64,000 bases of DNA from Natrinema versiforme. Its GTDB lineage: Archaea; Halobacteriota; Halobacteria; Halobacteriales; Natrialbaceae. Below, one piece after another: positions 45,897 to 54,060 of this stretch. The stretch covers positions 428,103-492,102 of the forward strand of contig NZ_CP040331.1 in assembly GCF_005576615.1 (NCBI RefSeq). Reading direction: 5' to 3'. The translations under genes were made by a program, and so were the position numbers. Below the pieces are notes generated by a model that did not search any database, was not told the DNA's origin, and worked only from the letters and a program-made list of their open reading frames with translations. How positions within the stretch are numbered: position 1 is the stretch's first letter; every line of letters begins with the position of its first letter.

Positions 45897-47129
45897 TTAC
45901 TCGCCTCCGTTACGACAGTCCTCAACCGCCTGCGCTGACTTGTTCAGCGCCTCCTCCCCCTTCTCAACGACATCCCCGGTATCGATCCCGTCACCGCCAA
46001 AGAACCCATCACCACCGCTGCCCTCGTCATCTGACTCGAGCACAGCGTCACGACACTTCACAGCATCATCGGTCACCGAATCAAGCACGTCGGATGCCGT
46101 CGACGAATCCACGTTTTCCAGCATCTTGTCCACGTCCGTATCGTGTTCATCCGCTATCGCTTCCAGGTCCTCCTGGTTCAGGTCTGCACCCATCTCCCCG
46201 GCCTGCCGAAGCAGCGCTGATGTCCCGGTCAGCATCGACCCCCGGACCCATACGTGGACCTCACTCATCGCCAACGCCCAGCACCGATTCCCACATACAT
46301 ACCGCAACCGGTACAACCCGAGTTGACTCGCCTTGTTCGCCGCAAACCGCGTACTGACAAACGCCGGCTGGTAGAACGCACCCGTCGAGATCAGCATCGC
46401 ATCCACACCGAACATCACTGTAGCGATCTGGTACTCCTGGATCGCTTCCTCCATTTGCTCCTCGGACGCAGCATCCTCCGTTTGCAGCTCGGAGGCGGCA
46501 CACGCCTTATCACTCATCTGGTTGTAGCTCCCGATCAACGGCGCATATTTCGTCACTTCACTAGTGCCATCCCGGATATCGCCAAGCGGATCCACCGGGA
46601 CATCACTATTGAACTCGTTCGCGATCTGCGCCGCGTAATCCGCTCGCCGCACCGCATCACCCGTCGCATCCCCGCCCTCCTTGAGCATCGACCTATTGAG
46701 TTCGTTCTCAAACGTCCGATCCTTCTCACAGAGTTTCTCCGCGCTCTCGAGAACCACAGCACGCCGCTTTGAATCGTTCTCCACCGTCTCATCCAGATTA
46801 TCGTAGAACCCGGTCACCAACTCCTGAACGCGCTGCTGCTCAGTCTCGTTCAAACCGGCCGTTCCAACACCACGTTCGTTCCCATACTCCGTGAGATTCT
46901 GTCCGGTCTCTGGCCCATAATCGGGATCGAAGGTTTCGTCGGATCCACCCCCGTCTGTCTCTGTTTCGGTCGAGACCGTTGTCGTGGTTGGTTCCTGTGG
47001 TTCTGCGTCGGATTCGATCCCGGTCCCCGTAGTGCCGGTACTGCACCCGGCAAGGACCAGCATCGCGGTCACTGCAATAACGGCTATCTGTGTTCTGGTG
47101 GGTTTCTGGTTGAACACGAATGGTTGCAA
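45897..47129 (-). CDS. Sec-exported lipoprotein
   Basis: 410 residues with signal and lipobox IAVIAVTAMLVLAGCSTGTT. The mature protein has a Thr/Glu-rich linker, several cysteines (KLCEKDRTF, DKACAASEL, VCGNRCWAL, VKCRDAV, VEDCRNG) that could form disulfides, and a hydrophobic stretch near 245-265. It is cotranscribed with the following cytoplasmic gene. Unknown function; a surface sensor or exclusion factor is conceivable. Confidence 0.65.
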   Translation of the reverse strand: MQPFVFNQKPTRTQIAVIAVTAMLVLAGCSTGTTGTGIESDAEPQEPTTTTVSTETETDGGGSDETFDPDYGPETGQNLTEYGNERGVGTAGLNETEQQRVQELVTGFYDNLDETVENDSKRRAVVLESAEKLCEKDRTFENELNRSMLKEGGDATGDAVRRADYAAQIANEFNSDVPVDPLGDIRDGTSEVTKYAPLIGSYNQMSDKACAASELQTEDAASEEQMEEAIQEYQIATVMFGVDAMLISTGAFYQPAFVSTRFAANKASQLGLYRLRYVCGNRCWALAMSEVHVWVRGSMLTGTSALLRQAGEMGADLNQEDLEAIADEHDTDVDKMLENVDSSTASDVLDSVTDDAVKCRDAVLESDDEGSGGDGFFGGDGIDTGDVVEKGEEALNKSAQAVEDCRNGGE

Positions 47130-47277
47130 ACCTCGACTATATGCTTCAGAAGTAATTCCTGTAACAAGATAGGTCTACCGCTCGAACCGCTATATCAGTA
47201 CCAACTGAGTACCCACAGCAGGGTGGCCGGAAGAACAGGAATCGATCGTGGGCAGTGTTTCGTCCAGAAAACCAGTC

Positions 47278-48258
47278 TCAGTTGAGATCGAGCTCCTGCT
47301 TCATCTCACGCTCGATCCGTTCACGGACACCATCACTATCCTTAATCAACAGCGGCGTCTCCTTATCCGAGATATACCGTGATGTCAACCCTTGATCATA
47401 GAACGACTCAACCATCTCCTCAAAATCACGCTCCGACGCAGTATCAAGCTGCTTCACGATGTCATCCCGCGTCTCCAACTCCTCCCGGGTATAGTTCAGC
47501 AACACCTGGAACACCTCGATCTTCCGCAGAACCGAACTAAGCTCGGTATCCGCATGCTGCGACAGGAACTCGCTGAACTCTGGTGGAAGCACCGTTCTCC
47601 CAGTATCCACGTGATACCGGGCAGCAACACCTACCTCCCCCAATGTCTGCTTCAGCTCCGTATACTGGCCACCCAATTCATCGATATCCCACAGTTCAGG
47701 ACCGTAACTCCGGTTCAACGCGGCACCCCTATCACTCAGATGCCCAGAATCCGTCTTCTCAAACCCGAAATTGATCAAAACACTCAGCAACGTATCATCA
47801 AACCTGTCGAAAACATCCTGGATCTCGTTAGCACGGTCATCCAGCAACGTCCGCATAAGCTCAGATCCGATCTTCTCCCCCAGCTTCGTAGTCCGGTACC
47901 CGTAGTCGTACTTACCCGTATAGTGTTTCTCCTTCACAAGATTCAACCGCTTCAATGCGTCAATCTCGTCACCGTACCGCTCGTCCGCGGCTGCGTGCGG
48001 AACACCGATCGACTGCTCCTGTTCCTGCCCGGTGTACACGTACCGGAGCGCATCCATCACCTGCTGGACCTCACTGGCCGCATACCCATACTGCATCCGC
48101 AGTTTCTTCTCCAGATCATCTGCATCGTTGATCTGCCGTGGTAGCAGACCTGCCTCGGTCGCCAGGGCTTCGATGACATCCTGAAACGTCTGGTTTTTCT
48201 CCCGGTACTCGTCGAGTGCCCCGTACAGGTCGTCGGATACACGGACGGTTTTCGACAT
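47278..48258 (-). CDS. RHH plus winged-helix regulator
   Basis: 326 residues from ATG 48258 (MSKTVRVSDDLYGALDEYRE). The first 45 residues look like a ribbon-helix-helix DNA-binding motif (KTVRVSDDLYGALDEY, FQDVIEALATEAG). A second part has winged-helix character (YGDEIDALKRLNLVKEKHYT, DYGYRTTKLGEKIGSEL). The perfect palindrome at 48272-48294 lies 14 bp upstream of the start and is a natural autoregulatory operator. It is the first gene of a minus-strand series with the lipoprotein. Confidence 0.65.
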   Translation of the reverse strand: MSKTVRVSDDLYGALDEYREKNQTFQDVIEALATEAGLLPRQINDADDLEKKLRMQYGYAASEVQQVMDALRYVYTGQEQEQSIGVPHAAADERYGDEIDALKRLNLVKEKHYTGKYDYGYRTTKLGEKIGSELMRTLLDDRANEIQDVFDRFDDTLLSVLINFGFEKTDSGHLSDRGAALNRSYGPELWDIDELGGQYTELKQTLGEVGVAARYHVDTGRTVLPPEFSEFLSQHADTELSSVLRKIEVFQVLLNYTREELETRDDIVKQLDTASERDFEEMVESFYDQGLTSRYISDKETPLLIKDSDGVRERIEREMKQELDLN

Positions 48259-48271
48259 CACTGAATCACAC

Positions 48272-48294
48272 ATTCTGTGATTCAATCACAGAAT
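48272..48294. promoter_or_regulatory. 11+11 bp palindromic operator
   Basis: ATTCTGTGATT, one central base, AATCACAGAAT: a perfect 23-bp palindrome just ahead of the RHH regulator start (48258). Related half-sites GAATCAC occur at about 48263 and near 48469, close to the divergent gene at 48484, so both directions could be controlled by the regulator. Confidence 0.7.
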
Positions 48295-48483
48295 CACTAA
48301 ATCGTTGTGCCTATCAAACAGTCACGACAACCGCGGCAGAGAATGCAGGTTCTGCGGAGCAGTGTGTGGCGGCAGGGAGGGATCAGGTAAAGTGTCTGCC
48401 CACCGTCCTTCGATCAGAACCCAGTTTTCACCAGACCACTTGACCGGCAAATACATGAAAACATAGAATCACGTAAAACCAAC

Positions 48484-49650
48484 ATGCCGTTCCGGGCTCT
48501 AAGCAACGGGAAAACCGTCGTACCCGCCACAGTCCCAAACAAAGAACCAGTTACCTGCCCCGAATGCGGCAACACGATGTACGCCCGCGGCGGAGAAAAA
48601 CGAGCCCGTCATTTCTATCACGTGGACGATACTGCCGGAAACACCTGTCCCTCCACCTCACCAGGTGAATCATCCACTCACGCCCGATGCGTTGCACTCG
48701 CCGTCGCAACCCTCCAAGAAAAATTCGACTCGCAGGCCAGACGATGTGCTGCAGAAGTCGATCTTGATGTCTCCGAAAGCGGAAGCGGCAACAAGACACG
48801 GCGAGCTGACGCACTCGTTGAGTTCACCGATGAAAACCCGTTCTTCGGGAACGGCCTCGTCGTCGAAGTACAGCACCATCACCACGATAAGGATACGCGG
48901 ACAACAACCCACGACTACCTCTCGATCGGATACTCCGTTGTCTGGCTCTCCTCCGCGGACTTCGGAGAGGAACAGTTAGACTACGCGGTCATCAACGACG
49001 CATTCGCTGAGAAAGACGCCAGCGGATACAGCGTCCGCAACTGCTCCCCCCGACATTTCTTGAATTGTGAAAGCTACAATTACACCGGTGAACACAGCTG
49101 GGGAACCGTCCCCGGATACGTCCTCACCTGCGAGGAAGACTACGAAATCTGTACCAGCCGACCGTGTACCCTACGACGACGATATGACGAAGAAGCAGGT
49201 GAATACGTCTATGACTCAGAGGAGATCACGACTCCTGACCTGCCGTTAAAAGTATTGAAGAACACGCTGGTCAAAGAAGTCTCAATGGGCGGTATCGAAG
49301 AACCGCTGAAACAACGGTATGTGGACGCAGTGCTGGAAAAAGCACTGGCGGACAGACCTGAAGTTGACCAGTGCCCTGGCCCAAAAGGATTCCACGAATG
49401 GGGAGCGTCCGAATCGGTCTATGATGGATACACCAAGGTTGAACTCCACGCCTGCCAACACTGCCCGGTCCACCTACTCACTGATTTCCGCGGCTATGGA
49501 CGAACCGACCTCTTCTTCAGCGAACACCCTGATCCCGACTGGGATCTCCTCTCGCTCAAGGCGGATCCACGGCAGTGCCAACACCGAAGCCACGAAGCAG
49601 GACAGTGGTTTGAGTTCTGCCCTGACTGTGGCGTTACCAACCCTCAGTGA
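48484..49650 (+). CDS. CoiA-like nuclease with zinc fingers
   Basis: 388 residues. An N-terminal zinc knuckle (VTCPECGNTMYARGGEKRAR, then HFYHVDD) is followed at about 110-150 by a PD-(D/E)XK-like core: TRRADALVEF (Asp) and GLVVEVQHHHHDKDTRT (E-x-Q), the layout of competence protein CoiA-like nucleases. Further Cys/His clusters (HACQHCPVHLL and CQHRSHEAGQWFEFCPDCG) form C-terminal zinc sites. It likely acts on DNA in recombination or defence. It has a divergent promoter with the RHH regulator and is followed 48 bp later by a second nuclease-like gene. Confidence 0.72.
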   Translation: MPFRALSNGKTVVPATVPNKEPVTCPECGNTMYARGGEKRARHFYHVDDTAGNTCPSTSPGESSTHARCVALAVATLQEKFDSQARRCAAEVDLDVSESGSGNKTRRADALVEFTDENPFFGNGLVVEVQHHHHDKDTRTTTHDYLSIGYSVVWLSSADFGEEQLDYAVINDAFAEKDASGYSVRNCSPRHFLNCESYNYTGEHSWGTVPGYVLTCEEDYEICTSRPCTLRRRYDEEAGEYVYDSEEITTPDLPLKVLKNTLVKEVSMGGIEEPLKQRYVDAVLEKALADRPEVDQCPGPKGFHEWGASESVYDGYTKVELHACQHCPVHLLTDFRGYGRTDLFFSEHPDPDWDLLSLKADPRQCQHRSHEAGQWFEFCPDCGVTNPQ

Positions 49651-49698
49651 CGCGGTGAACAGGGGGATTATATCGACTGGAATACATACTCCCATGTA

Positions 49699-50874
49699 AT
49701 GGTGAATACTCGGCTCGAAGCCGTACTCCTCGGGATTGGGGACGGCGCCAAACTCGAACAACTCGTCTCCGATCTCCTCCAACGAGAAGAGTATGACGTT
49801 GACCCCACCGGCACCCGCGGCCCCGACAACAAACGAGACGCCCTTCTTTACCGTGACAGCGAACAGGGCATCCTTCACTGCAGCATCGGCCAGGACCTGG
49901 AAGACAAACTCCACGACGACGCTCAGAAGGCGGCTGACCGCGACGAGGACTATGACTTCTTCATCTTCGCGACTACCCAGAATCCGGCCACCGTCAAACG
50001 GGACCGGCTCGAAAAGGACATCCACGACGAATACGGCTGGCAGACCACGATTTTGGACCTGCAACGGCTCAGAAACAAGCTGCGAGGAGACCCCGACAAC
50101 CACGACCTGATCCGAAATCATCTCAACATTGATCCCAACTACGCCTTCCACGATCCGGCCGTTGACGCAGAAGAGTTCCACGAAGAACGAATCGAAGAAC
50201 TGCAGAATCGCAGTGCGTATTACGGGTCAATCACCGACACCGATGCACGGAAACAGATACCTGATCCGCCTATTCTCGCCGTCCACATCATCCCCGCCGA
50301 AACGTTTGGCAACGACCATGACCGTATCGGAACGAACCTGCCAGAACCACCAGGGCTCACCCGGGGCGGCTACCCGAACTGGTACGGAGACTGCGTGCTC
50401 ACCGGTAACAACGACGCTCTGAAAGGCGAACAACCGTTCACCCACTATAGCTGCTTCCACGAGGACGGGTGGGCCGAGGCCATAACCACCTACCTCATCC
50501 GTGATCCCGACGAACAGGAACTCAGAATTACTATCGACAAGAAAGTGAACACGTTCCTTGAGGACGCACTGGATTGGTACAGAGAGGTCGGTATCAGCCC
50601 ACCGTTCACCATCTACGTGACCCTACTGGATGCGGCGGAGTACACGATGGGCGTCCCTAAACGGATGTGGACGCCGGATATGCATCGGAAGTTCAGAAGT
50701 GACGTGTTCACCTTCGGTGAGGTCCGTATCGACAGTTACGACGCTGACGTCCCACAGGTAATGCGAAAGCCCTTGTTCCGGCTGTGGAACCGGGCTGGTT
50801 TCCCGAAGTCCATCCACTACGATGAAATCGAGGAAGATGGCGACACCCGGTACGAGTGGAACCCCTATCGCTAA
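49699..50874 (+). CDS. PD-(D/E)XK-like (Mrr-type) protein
   Basis: 391 residues. The N-terminal 120 residues have the restriction-endonuclease-like order: helix LEQLVSDLLQREEYDVDPTG, Asp-containing strand PDNKRDALLYRD, then GILHCSIGQDLEDKL where the usual ExK is replaced by a CSIGQ variant, and a helix DDAQKAADRDEDYDFFIFAT. The C-terminal 250 residues (AVHIIPAETFGNDHDRIG, PFTHYSCFHEDGWAEAITTY) form an unknown domain, perhaps for binding or sensing. With the upstream CoiA-like gene it makes a two-gene unit in a defence-like island. Confidence 0.65.
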   Translation: MVNTRLEAVLLGIGDGAKLEQLVSDLLQREEYDVDPTGTRGPDNKRDALLYRDSEQGILHCSIGQDLEDKLHDDAQKAADRDEDYDFFIFATTQNPATVKRDRLEKDIHDEYGWQTTILDLQRLRNKLRGDPDNHDLIRNHLNIDPNYAFHDPAVDAEEFHEERIEELQNRSAYYGSITDTDARKQIPDPPILAVHIIPAETFGNDHDRIGTNLPEPPGLTRGGYPNWYGDCVLTGNNDALKGEQPFTHYSCFHEDGWAEAITTYLIRDPDEQELRITIDKKVNTFLEDALDWYREVGISPPFTIYVTLLDAAEYTMGVPKRMWTPDMHRKFRSDVFTFGEVRIDSYDADVPQVMRKPLFRLWNRAGFPKSIHYDEIEEDGDTRYEWNPYR

Positions 50875-50889
50875 CCGTTTCCTAGGTCC

Positions 50890-51129
50890 TTATGCAGCCA
50901 TCTGCTGCCGAAGCTCCGACCGATACTCCTCCAGTTCATCTAGGTCGTCAATAATCCGGGACTGAATCGTCTCCTTGGACTCGATCGGCCACTGTCCTAT
51001 GTTCACGGCCGCCAGAACTGAGACCACGCCATCTTCTCGTAGATCCTGTTCAGCATGTTTCAGCTGTTGGTACGCTGGTTCCGTGAACGAGTATTTCACC
51101 GCAGCTGCTGCTCGTCGAATGAAGCTCAT
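50890..51129 (-). CDS. Small hypothetical protein (79 aa)
   Basis: MSFIRRAAAAVKYSFTEPAY, then QLKHAEQDLREDGVVSVLAA and a charged helix (SRIIDDLDELEEYRSELRQQ). Convergent with the nuclease-like gene, 15 bp apart. No family recognised. Confidence 0.5.
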   Translation of the reverse strand: MSFIRRAAAAVKYSFTEPAYQQLKHAEQDLREDGVVSVLAAVNIGQWPIESKETIQSRIIDDLDELEEYRSELRQQMAA

Positions 51130-51176
51130 AGCTCCTCATAGGGAGCTATCATTTTTACCAGTTTCGTGAATTAACC

Positions 51177-51518
51177 TTACTCGGTCGAACCTACTCCCAA
51201 TGCCCAAAGCCCTAACCCCAGAAGCCCTCGTAACACTGAGCCACCACCAACGGCTGCCATCGACAATTCAATCAACGGCAATAGAACTCCGTACACGTCA
51301 AGAAGCAGGGAGAGTCCGCCACCGGCAGTAGTCAGCACAAGAAGCGTCGACACAAGTAACCGCTCAGTCTCAGTTGGATTCAATTCGTCTATCTCAGTAC
51401 ACACCGGCGTGATATAAAACCGATTCACAAACTGAATCATCCCCACAAGGGTGATCAGCGTCCCAAGAAGTACAAGCGCGTCAACGAGCAATCCAATCGG
51501 ACTAGGAGTCGGACTCAC
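51177..51518 (-). CDS. Small membrane protein, three or four helices
   Basis: 113 residues from GTG 51518 (MSPTPSPIGLLVDALVLLGT); a TTG nine codons upstream is an alternative. Hydrophobic segments: LLVDALVLLGTLITLVGM, LLVSTLLVLTTAGGGLSLLL and VLRGLLGLGLWALGVG. No family recognised. Confidence 0.55.
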   Translation of the reverse strand: MSPTPSPIGLLVDALVLLGTLITLVGMIQFVNRFYITPVCTEIDELNPTETERLLVSTLLVLTTAGGGLSLLLDVYGVLLPLIELSMAAVGGGSVLRGLLGLGLWALGVGSTE

Positions 51519-51657
51519 CGTCCTTCTATTACACCAGTACAACACGGCGTGTCAAAATAATCATCACTGTTCAAATGTGTGATACGGAGGCTCATCCTCA
51601 TCAGACCACAGTTCTATCAAATAACCTACCAATATCTGTCTAGAACCAGTAGATCCC

Positions 51658-51840
51658 TTATCGATAAAATACCCAGAACGATTCCCCGCACTCACAGCCC
51701 TTCTCTATGTAACGATCACCACTACGGTCTTTACGTGGTCCCTCCCCATATTCTGCCGTACTCGACTGATAGGAGTACCCATCCGGGATCGCGACGTCAA
51801 CCACCTCTGGGCAATGAGGGCAGTTAACTTCTACCGTCAT
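51658..51840 (-). CDS. Small zinc-binding protein (60 aa)
   Basis: ATG 51840: MTVEVNCPHCPEVVDVAIPD ... KGCECGESFWVFYR. CPHC and CEC supply a four-cysteine zinc site. No family recognised. Confidence 0.6.
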   Translation of the reverse strand: MTVEVNCPHCPEVVDVAIPDGYSYQSSTAEYGEGPRKDRSGDRYIEKGCECGESFWVFYR

Positions 51841-51927
51841 ACTGCAACTAATGGGACCGAGCAAGTTAATTGTTACAGGACTCACATGTATACTGGAAGG
51901 ACATAATCACGATATCGTGACAAACGA

Positions 51928-52131
51928 CTACGGCGCACATGCCTCGATCCACTCGAACTCGCCGCCTGACACCAGTTCGGACAGCAACACCGTCACACAC
52001 GCAATAACCATGATGAGGAAAACGGGTGTCGCGAACCGTTCCAAGAACACCGCGGAATCGGCCGCCGTCACACCCACGAAGTGCAGTGCCCAGAGGCCAC
52101 CGAACAGCAACCCGGTAGAGACAGCGGACAT
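51928..52131 (-). CDS. Small membrane protein (67 aa)
   Basis: Two hydrophobic helices (STGLLFGGLWALHFVGVTAA and TPVFLIMVIACVTVLLSELV) and a short acidic tail. Probably a real small gene of the island. Unknown function. Confidence 0.5.
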   Translation of the reverse strand: MSAVSTGLLFGGLWALHFVGVTAADSAVFLERFATPVFLIMVIACVTVLLSELVSGGEFEWIEACAP

Positions 52132-52199
52132 CAGCAGCTGACAACGTAGTCCCCTTCTGCTATCGCTACCAACGATCTAGGTGAGAACCGTTTAAATAA

Positions 52200-52225
52200 C
52201 TATCAGCAGACCGACCGTCTGATAG
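52200..52225. promoter_or_regulatory. Palindrome in the divergent promoter region
   Basis: CTATCAG and CTGATAG with inner CAGAC/GTCTG form an imperfect palindrome between the membrane gene (start 52131, minus) and the HalOD1-like gene (start 52271, plus). TTTAAATAA just left of it is a TATA-like element. Possible operator. Confidence 0.4.
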
Positions 52226-52270
52226 CATTAACCGGGCTCAGACCATAGAAGACCTGTAGAGACTGGGCCA

Positions 52271-52519
52271 ATGCCCTACGAAACCAGTTTCGATCCGGAC
52301 GGACCGGACGACCTCACCCTGGAAATCACATCCACTGTCTCTGCCTTGTCGAACCGACCGGTAGACCAGTTGCCGCAGCTGTACCCGGTGGTCGATCTGG
52401 AAGGTATTGAACAAACACTCTGCCGTAGAACAGCCGATACACAGGTCTTCACCTTCACCTACCACGACTACCTGATTACGGTCGGCGGTGACAGCACAAT
52501 CACGTACCGGGAACAGTAA
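52271..52519 (+). CDS. HalOD1-like output-domain protein
   Basis: 82 residues: LTLEITSTVSALSNRPVDQL, PQLYPVVDLEGIEQTL, then the beta hairpin FTFTYHDYLITVGGDSTITY. This is the HalOD1 pattern (helix, YxVVDxExL, FxYxxYxITV). Stand-alone output domain; partner unknown. Confidence 0.72.
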   Translation: MPYETSFDPDGPDDLTLEITSTVSALSNRPVDQLPQLYPVVDLEGIEQTLCRRTADTQVFTFTYHDYLITVGGDSTITYREQ

Positions 52520-52544
52520 AAAGAGAAAGAAAGGGAAGGGGCGG

Positions 52545-52844
52545 TTACGCCTCGAGGACGCGGTGGTTCTTGACCGCACCATCCGGCCGATCCATCGGCT
52601 CCTCACCCTCCGGTTTCACGACGTAGCCCTCGAACCGGTTGTGCTGGAACCAGTCCACGTGCGTTGCCGGGTCCTGCTTGTTGTCCCACTCCGGCCGGAA
52701 CCGTGATCGATCGACTGCCTCGAGGTAAACCAAGCGGGCAACACTCGACGGCCGACCCCTCAAGCAAGCAACATCAATTGCGCCGCGCCACCGATCCGCC
52801 CTCACCGGATCCGCACACACCACCCTCTCTCCTTCTCTTCTCAT
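52545..52844 (-). CDS. Hypothetical protein (about 99 aa)
   Basis: The C-terminal 60 residues (YLEAVDRSRFRPEWDNKQDP, THVDWFQHNRFEGYVVKPEG) look like a real protein; the N-terminal part is Arg-rich and the true start may be internal. Convergent with the HalOD1-like gene. No family recognised. Confidence 0.45.
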   Translation of the reverse strand: MRREGERVVCADPVRADRWRGAIDVACLRGRPSSVARLVYLEAVDRSRFRPEWDNKQDPATHVDWFQHNRFEGYVVKPEGEEPMDRPDGAVKNHRVLEA

Positions 52845-52912
52845 TTCTCGTTCATTCTCATTCCCTTCTCCCCTTCCATTTCCTCTCTTCCTTCTCTCCC
52901 CTTCTTATTGGA
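52830..52912 (+). repeat. Polypyrimidine tract
   Basis: About 80 bases made almost only of C and T with scattered A or G (CTCTCTCCTTCTCTTCTC through TCTCCCCTTCTTATTGG). The remaining gap to 53374 holds no gene I can support. Confidence 0.65.
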
Positions 52913-53374
52913 CTCAGATAGAATTATGAGAGGCGATTAGCACATCTAAAGACGATTCTGAAGCCGTGAAACCGGAGAACGATAAGAATCGAGCAGAACA
53001 ACGATAGCAGAGGATTGGAGAACGATTCTCGCTGAACCTTAGCGCGTTTCATGGCCACCGGAACCACCAGCACACTGCTTTTCGTTTTCGCCGATGAGAA
53101 CAATTGATCGCAGCGGCTCCGTTGTAACCCTCAACCGTTGTTAGAACGACGTGCTGAATACAGAGGGTACATACAGCAAGGAGTCGCTGTTGGTTTCACG
53201 TAAGCAAAGATGAAAAACCAATAGTTAGGCGTTCCCATAGACCTTTTTGCTGGAATCGATTGCTGGCAAAAGTTAGATCAAAAGTCAGCATCCCACTTTG
53301 GGAGATCTTCGCTTTCCCGTTCTCTCGCCCGCGGACTCGTGTAACTCCGGGATTTCCTTGGCCTGCTCGCTCAC

Positions 53375-53785
53375 TCACCCGTCCTGGCGGTAAAATGTGT
53401 ACTCCTCGTGATCGATGACCACCGATGGGTCGAAGCCGGTTCCATCGACGGCGTCGACGAATTGCTTGGGGTAAATCCTCACTACCTCCGCCGGATCCCC
53501 GCCGGCGTCCTCAAGCATCTCCAGGGCGGCCGCATTGTCCGTCACGGTTGGCCGCTCGGCCTCCCACCTCTGTATGCCGGCCACGCTGTCTCCGACGTCC
53601 ATCTCGTCATCTAACGCAGGTTCAATCACCTGCTTACGTGCTTCTTCAGCCACTTTCTCCAGATTGATAAGGGCATTCCGCATCTTAGCAAGCGCCTTGG
53701 CATTGCTCGTGTCTATGCCGTGATCAGCCACGGCCTCGGCATGGCGGGCCGCGTCTTGGAGCGTCCCTGGGTCGGGGCGTACCAT
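53375..53785 (-). CDS. Hypothetical helical protein, virus/plasmid type
   Basis: 136 residues from ATG 53785 (MVRPDPGTLQDAARHAEAVA). The core is helical: TSNAKALAKMRNALINLEKV, EEARKQVIEPALDDEMDVGD, then AALEMLEDAGGDPAEVVRIY. The layout recalls small Gp157-like or haloviral accessory proteins, without firm identity. It ends 589 bp from the STAND gene on its other side and points away from it. Confidence 0.5.
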   Translation of the reverse strand: MVRPDPGTLQDAARHAEAVADHGIDTSNAKALAKMRNALINLEKVAEEARKQVIEPALDDEMDVGDSVAGIQRWEAERPTVTDNAAALEMLEDAGGDPAEVVRIYPKQFVDAVDGTGFDPSVVIDHEEYTFYRQDG

Positions 53786-54060
53786 TGTATCTCGACCATT
53801 GGGGAAGGTTCCGTGTATAGCTTTCTGCAATCTTGGCCAGTAAGTAGCTCGTCAACCGAGGTATCAGCTAAAACTTTGATGGCTACGCGCTGTGTATTCA
53901 TCAAGATGTCAGAAAATACAATTAATGTGGTGTTTCTACTGGGCAGACTACCATACTATCCTATTAATCAATCTCCGGAACTGGGGGTTGTGAATCGGTA
54001 ATCTGGAAGCAGTATTATACTAAGATATATCTTCAATAGGTGTCTTTACTCTGTCATAGC

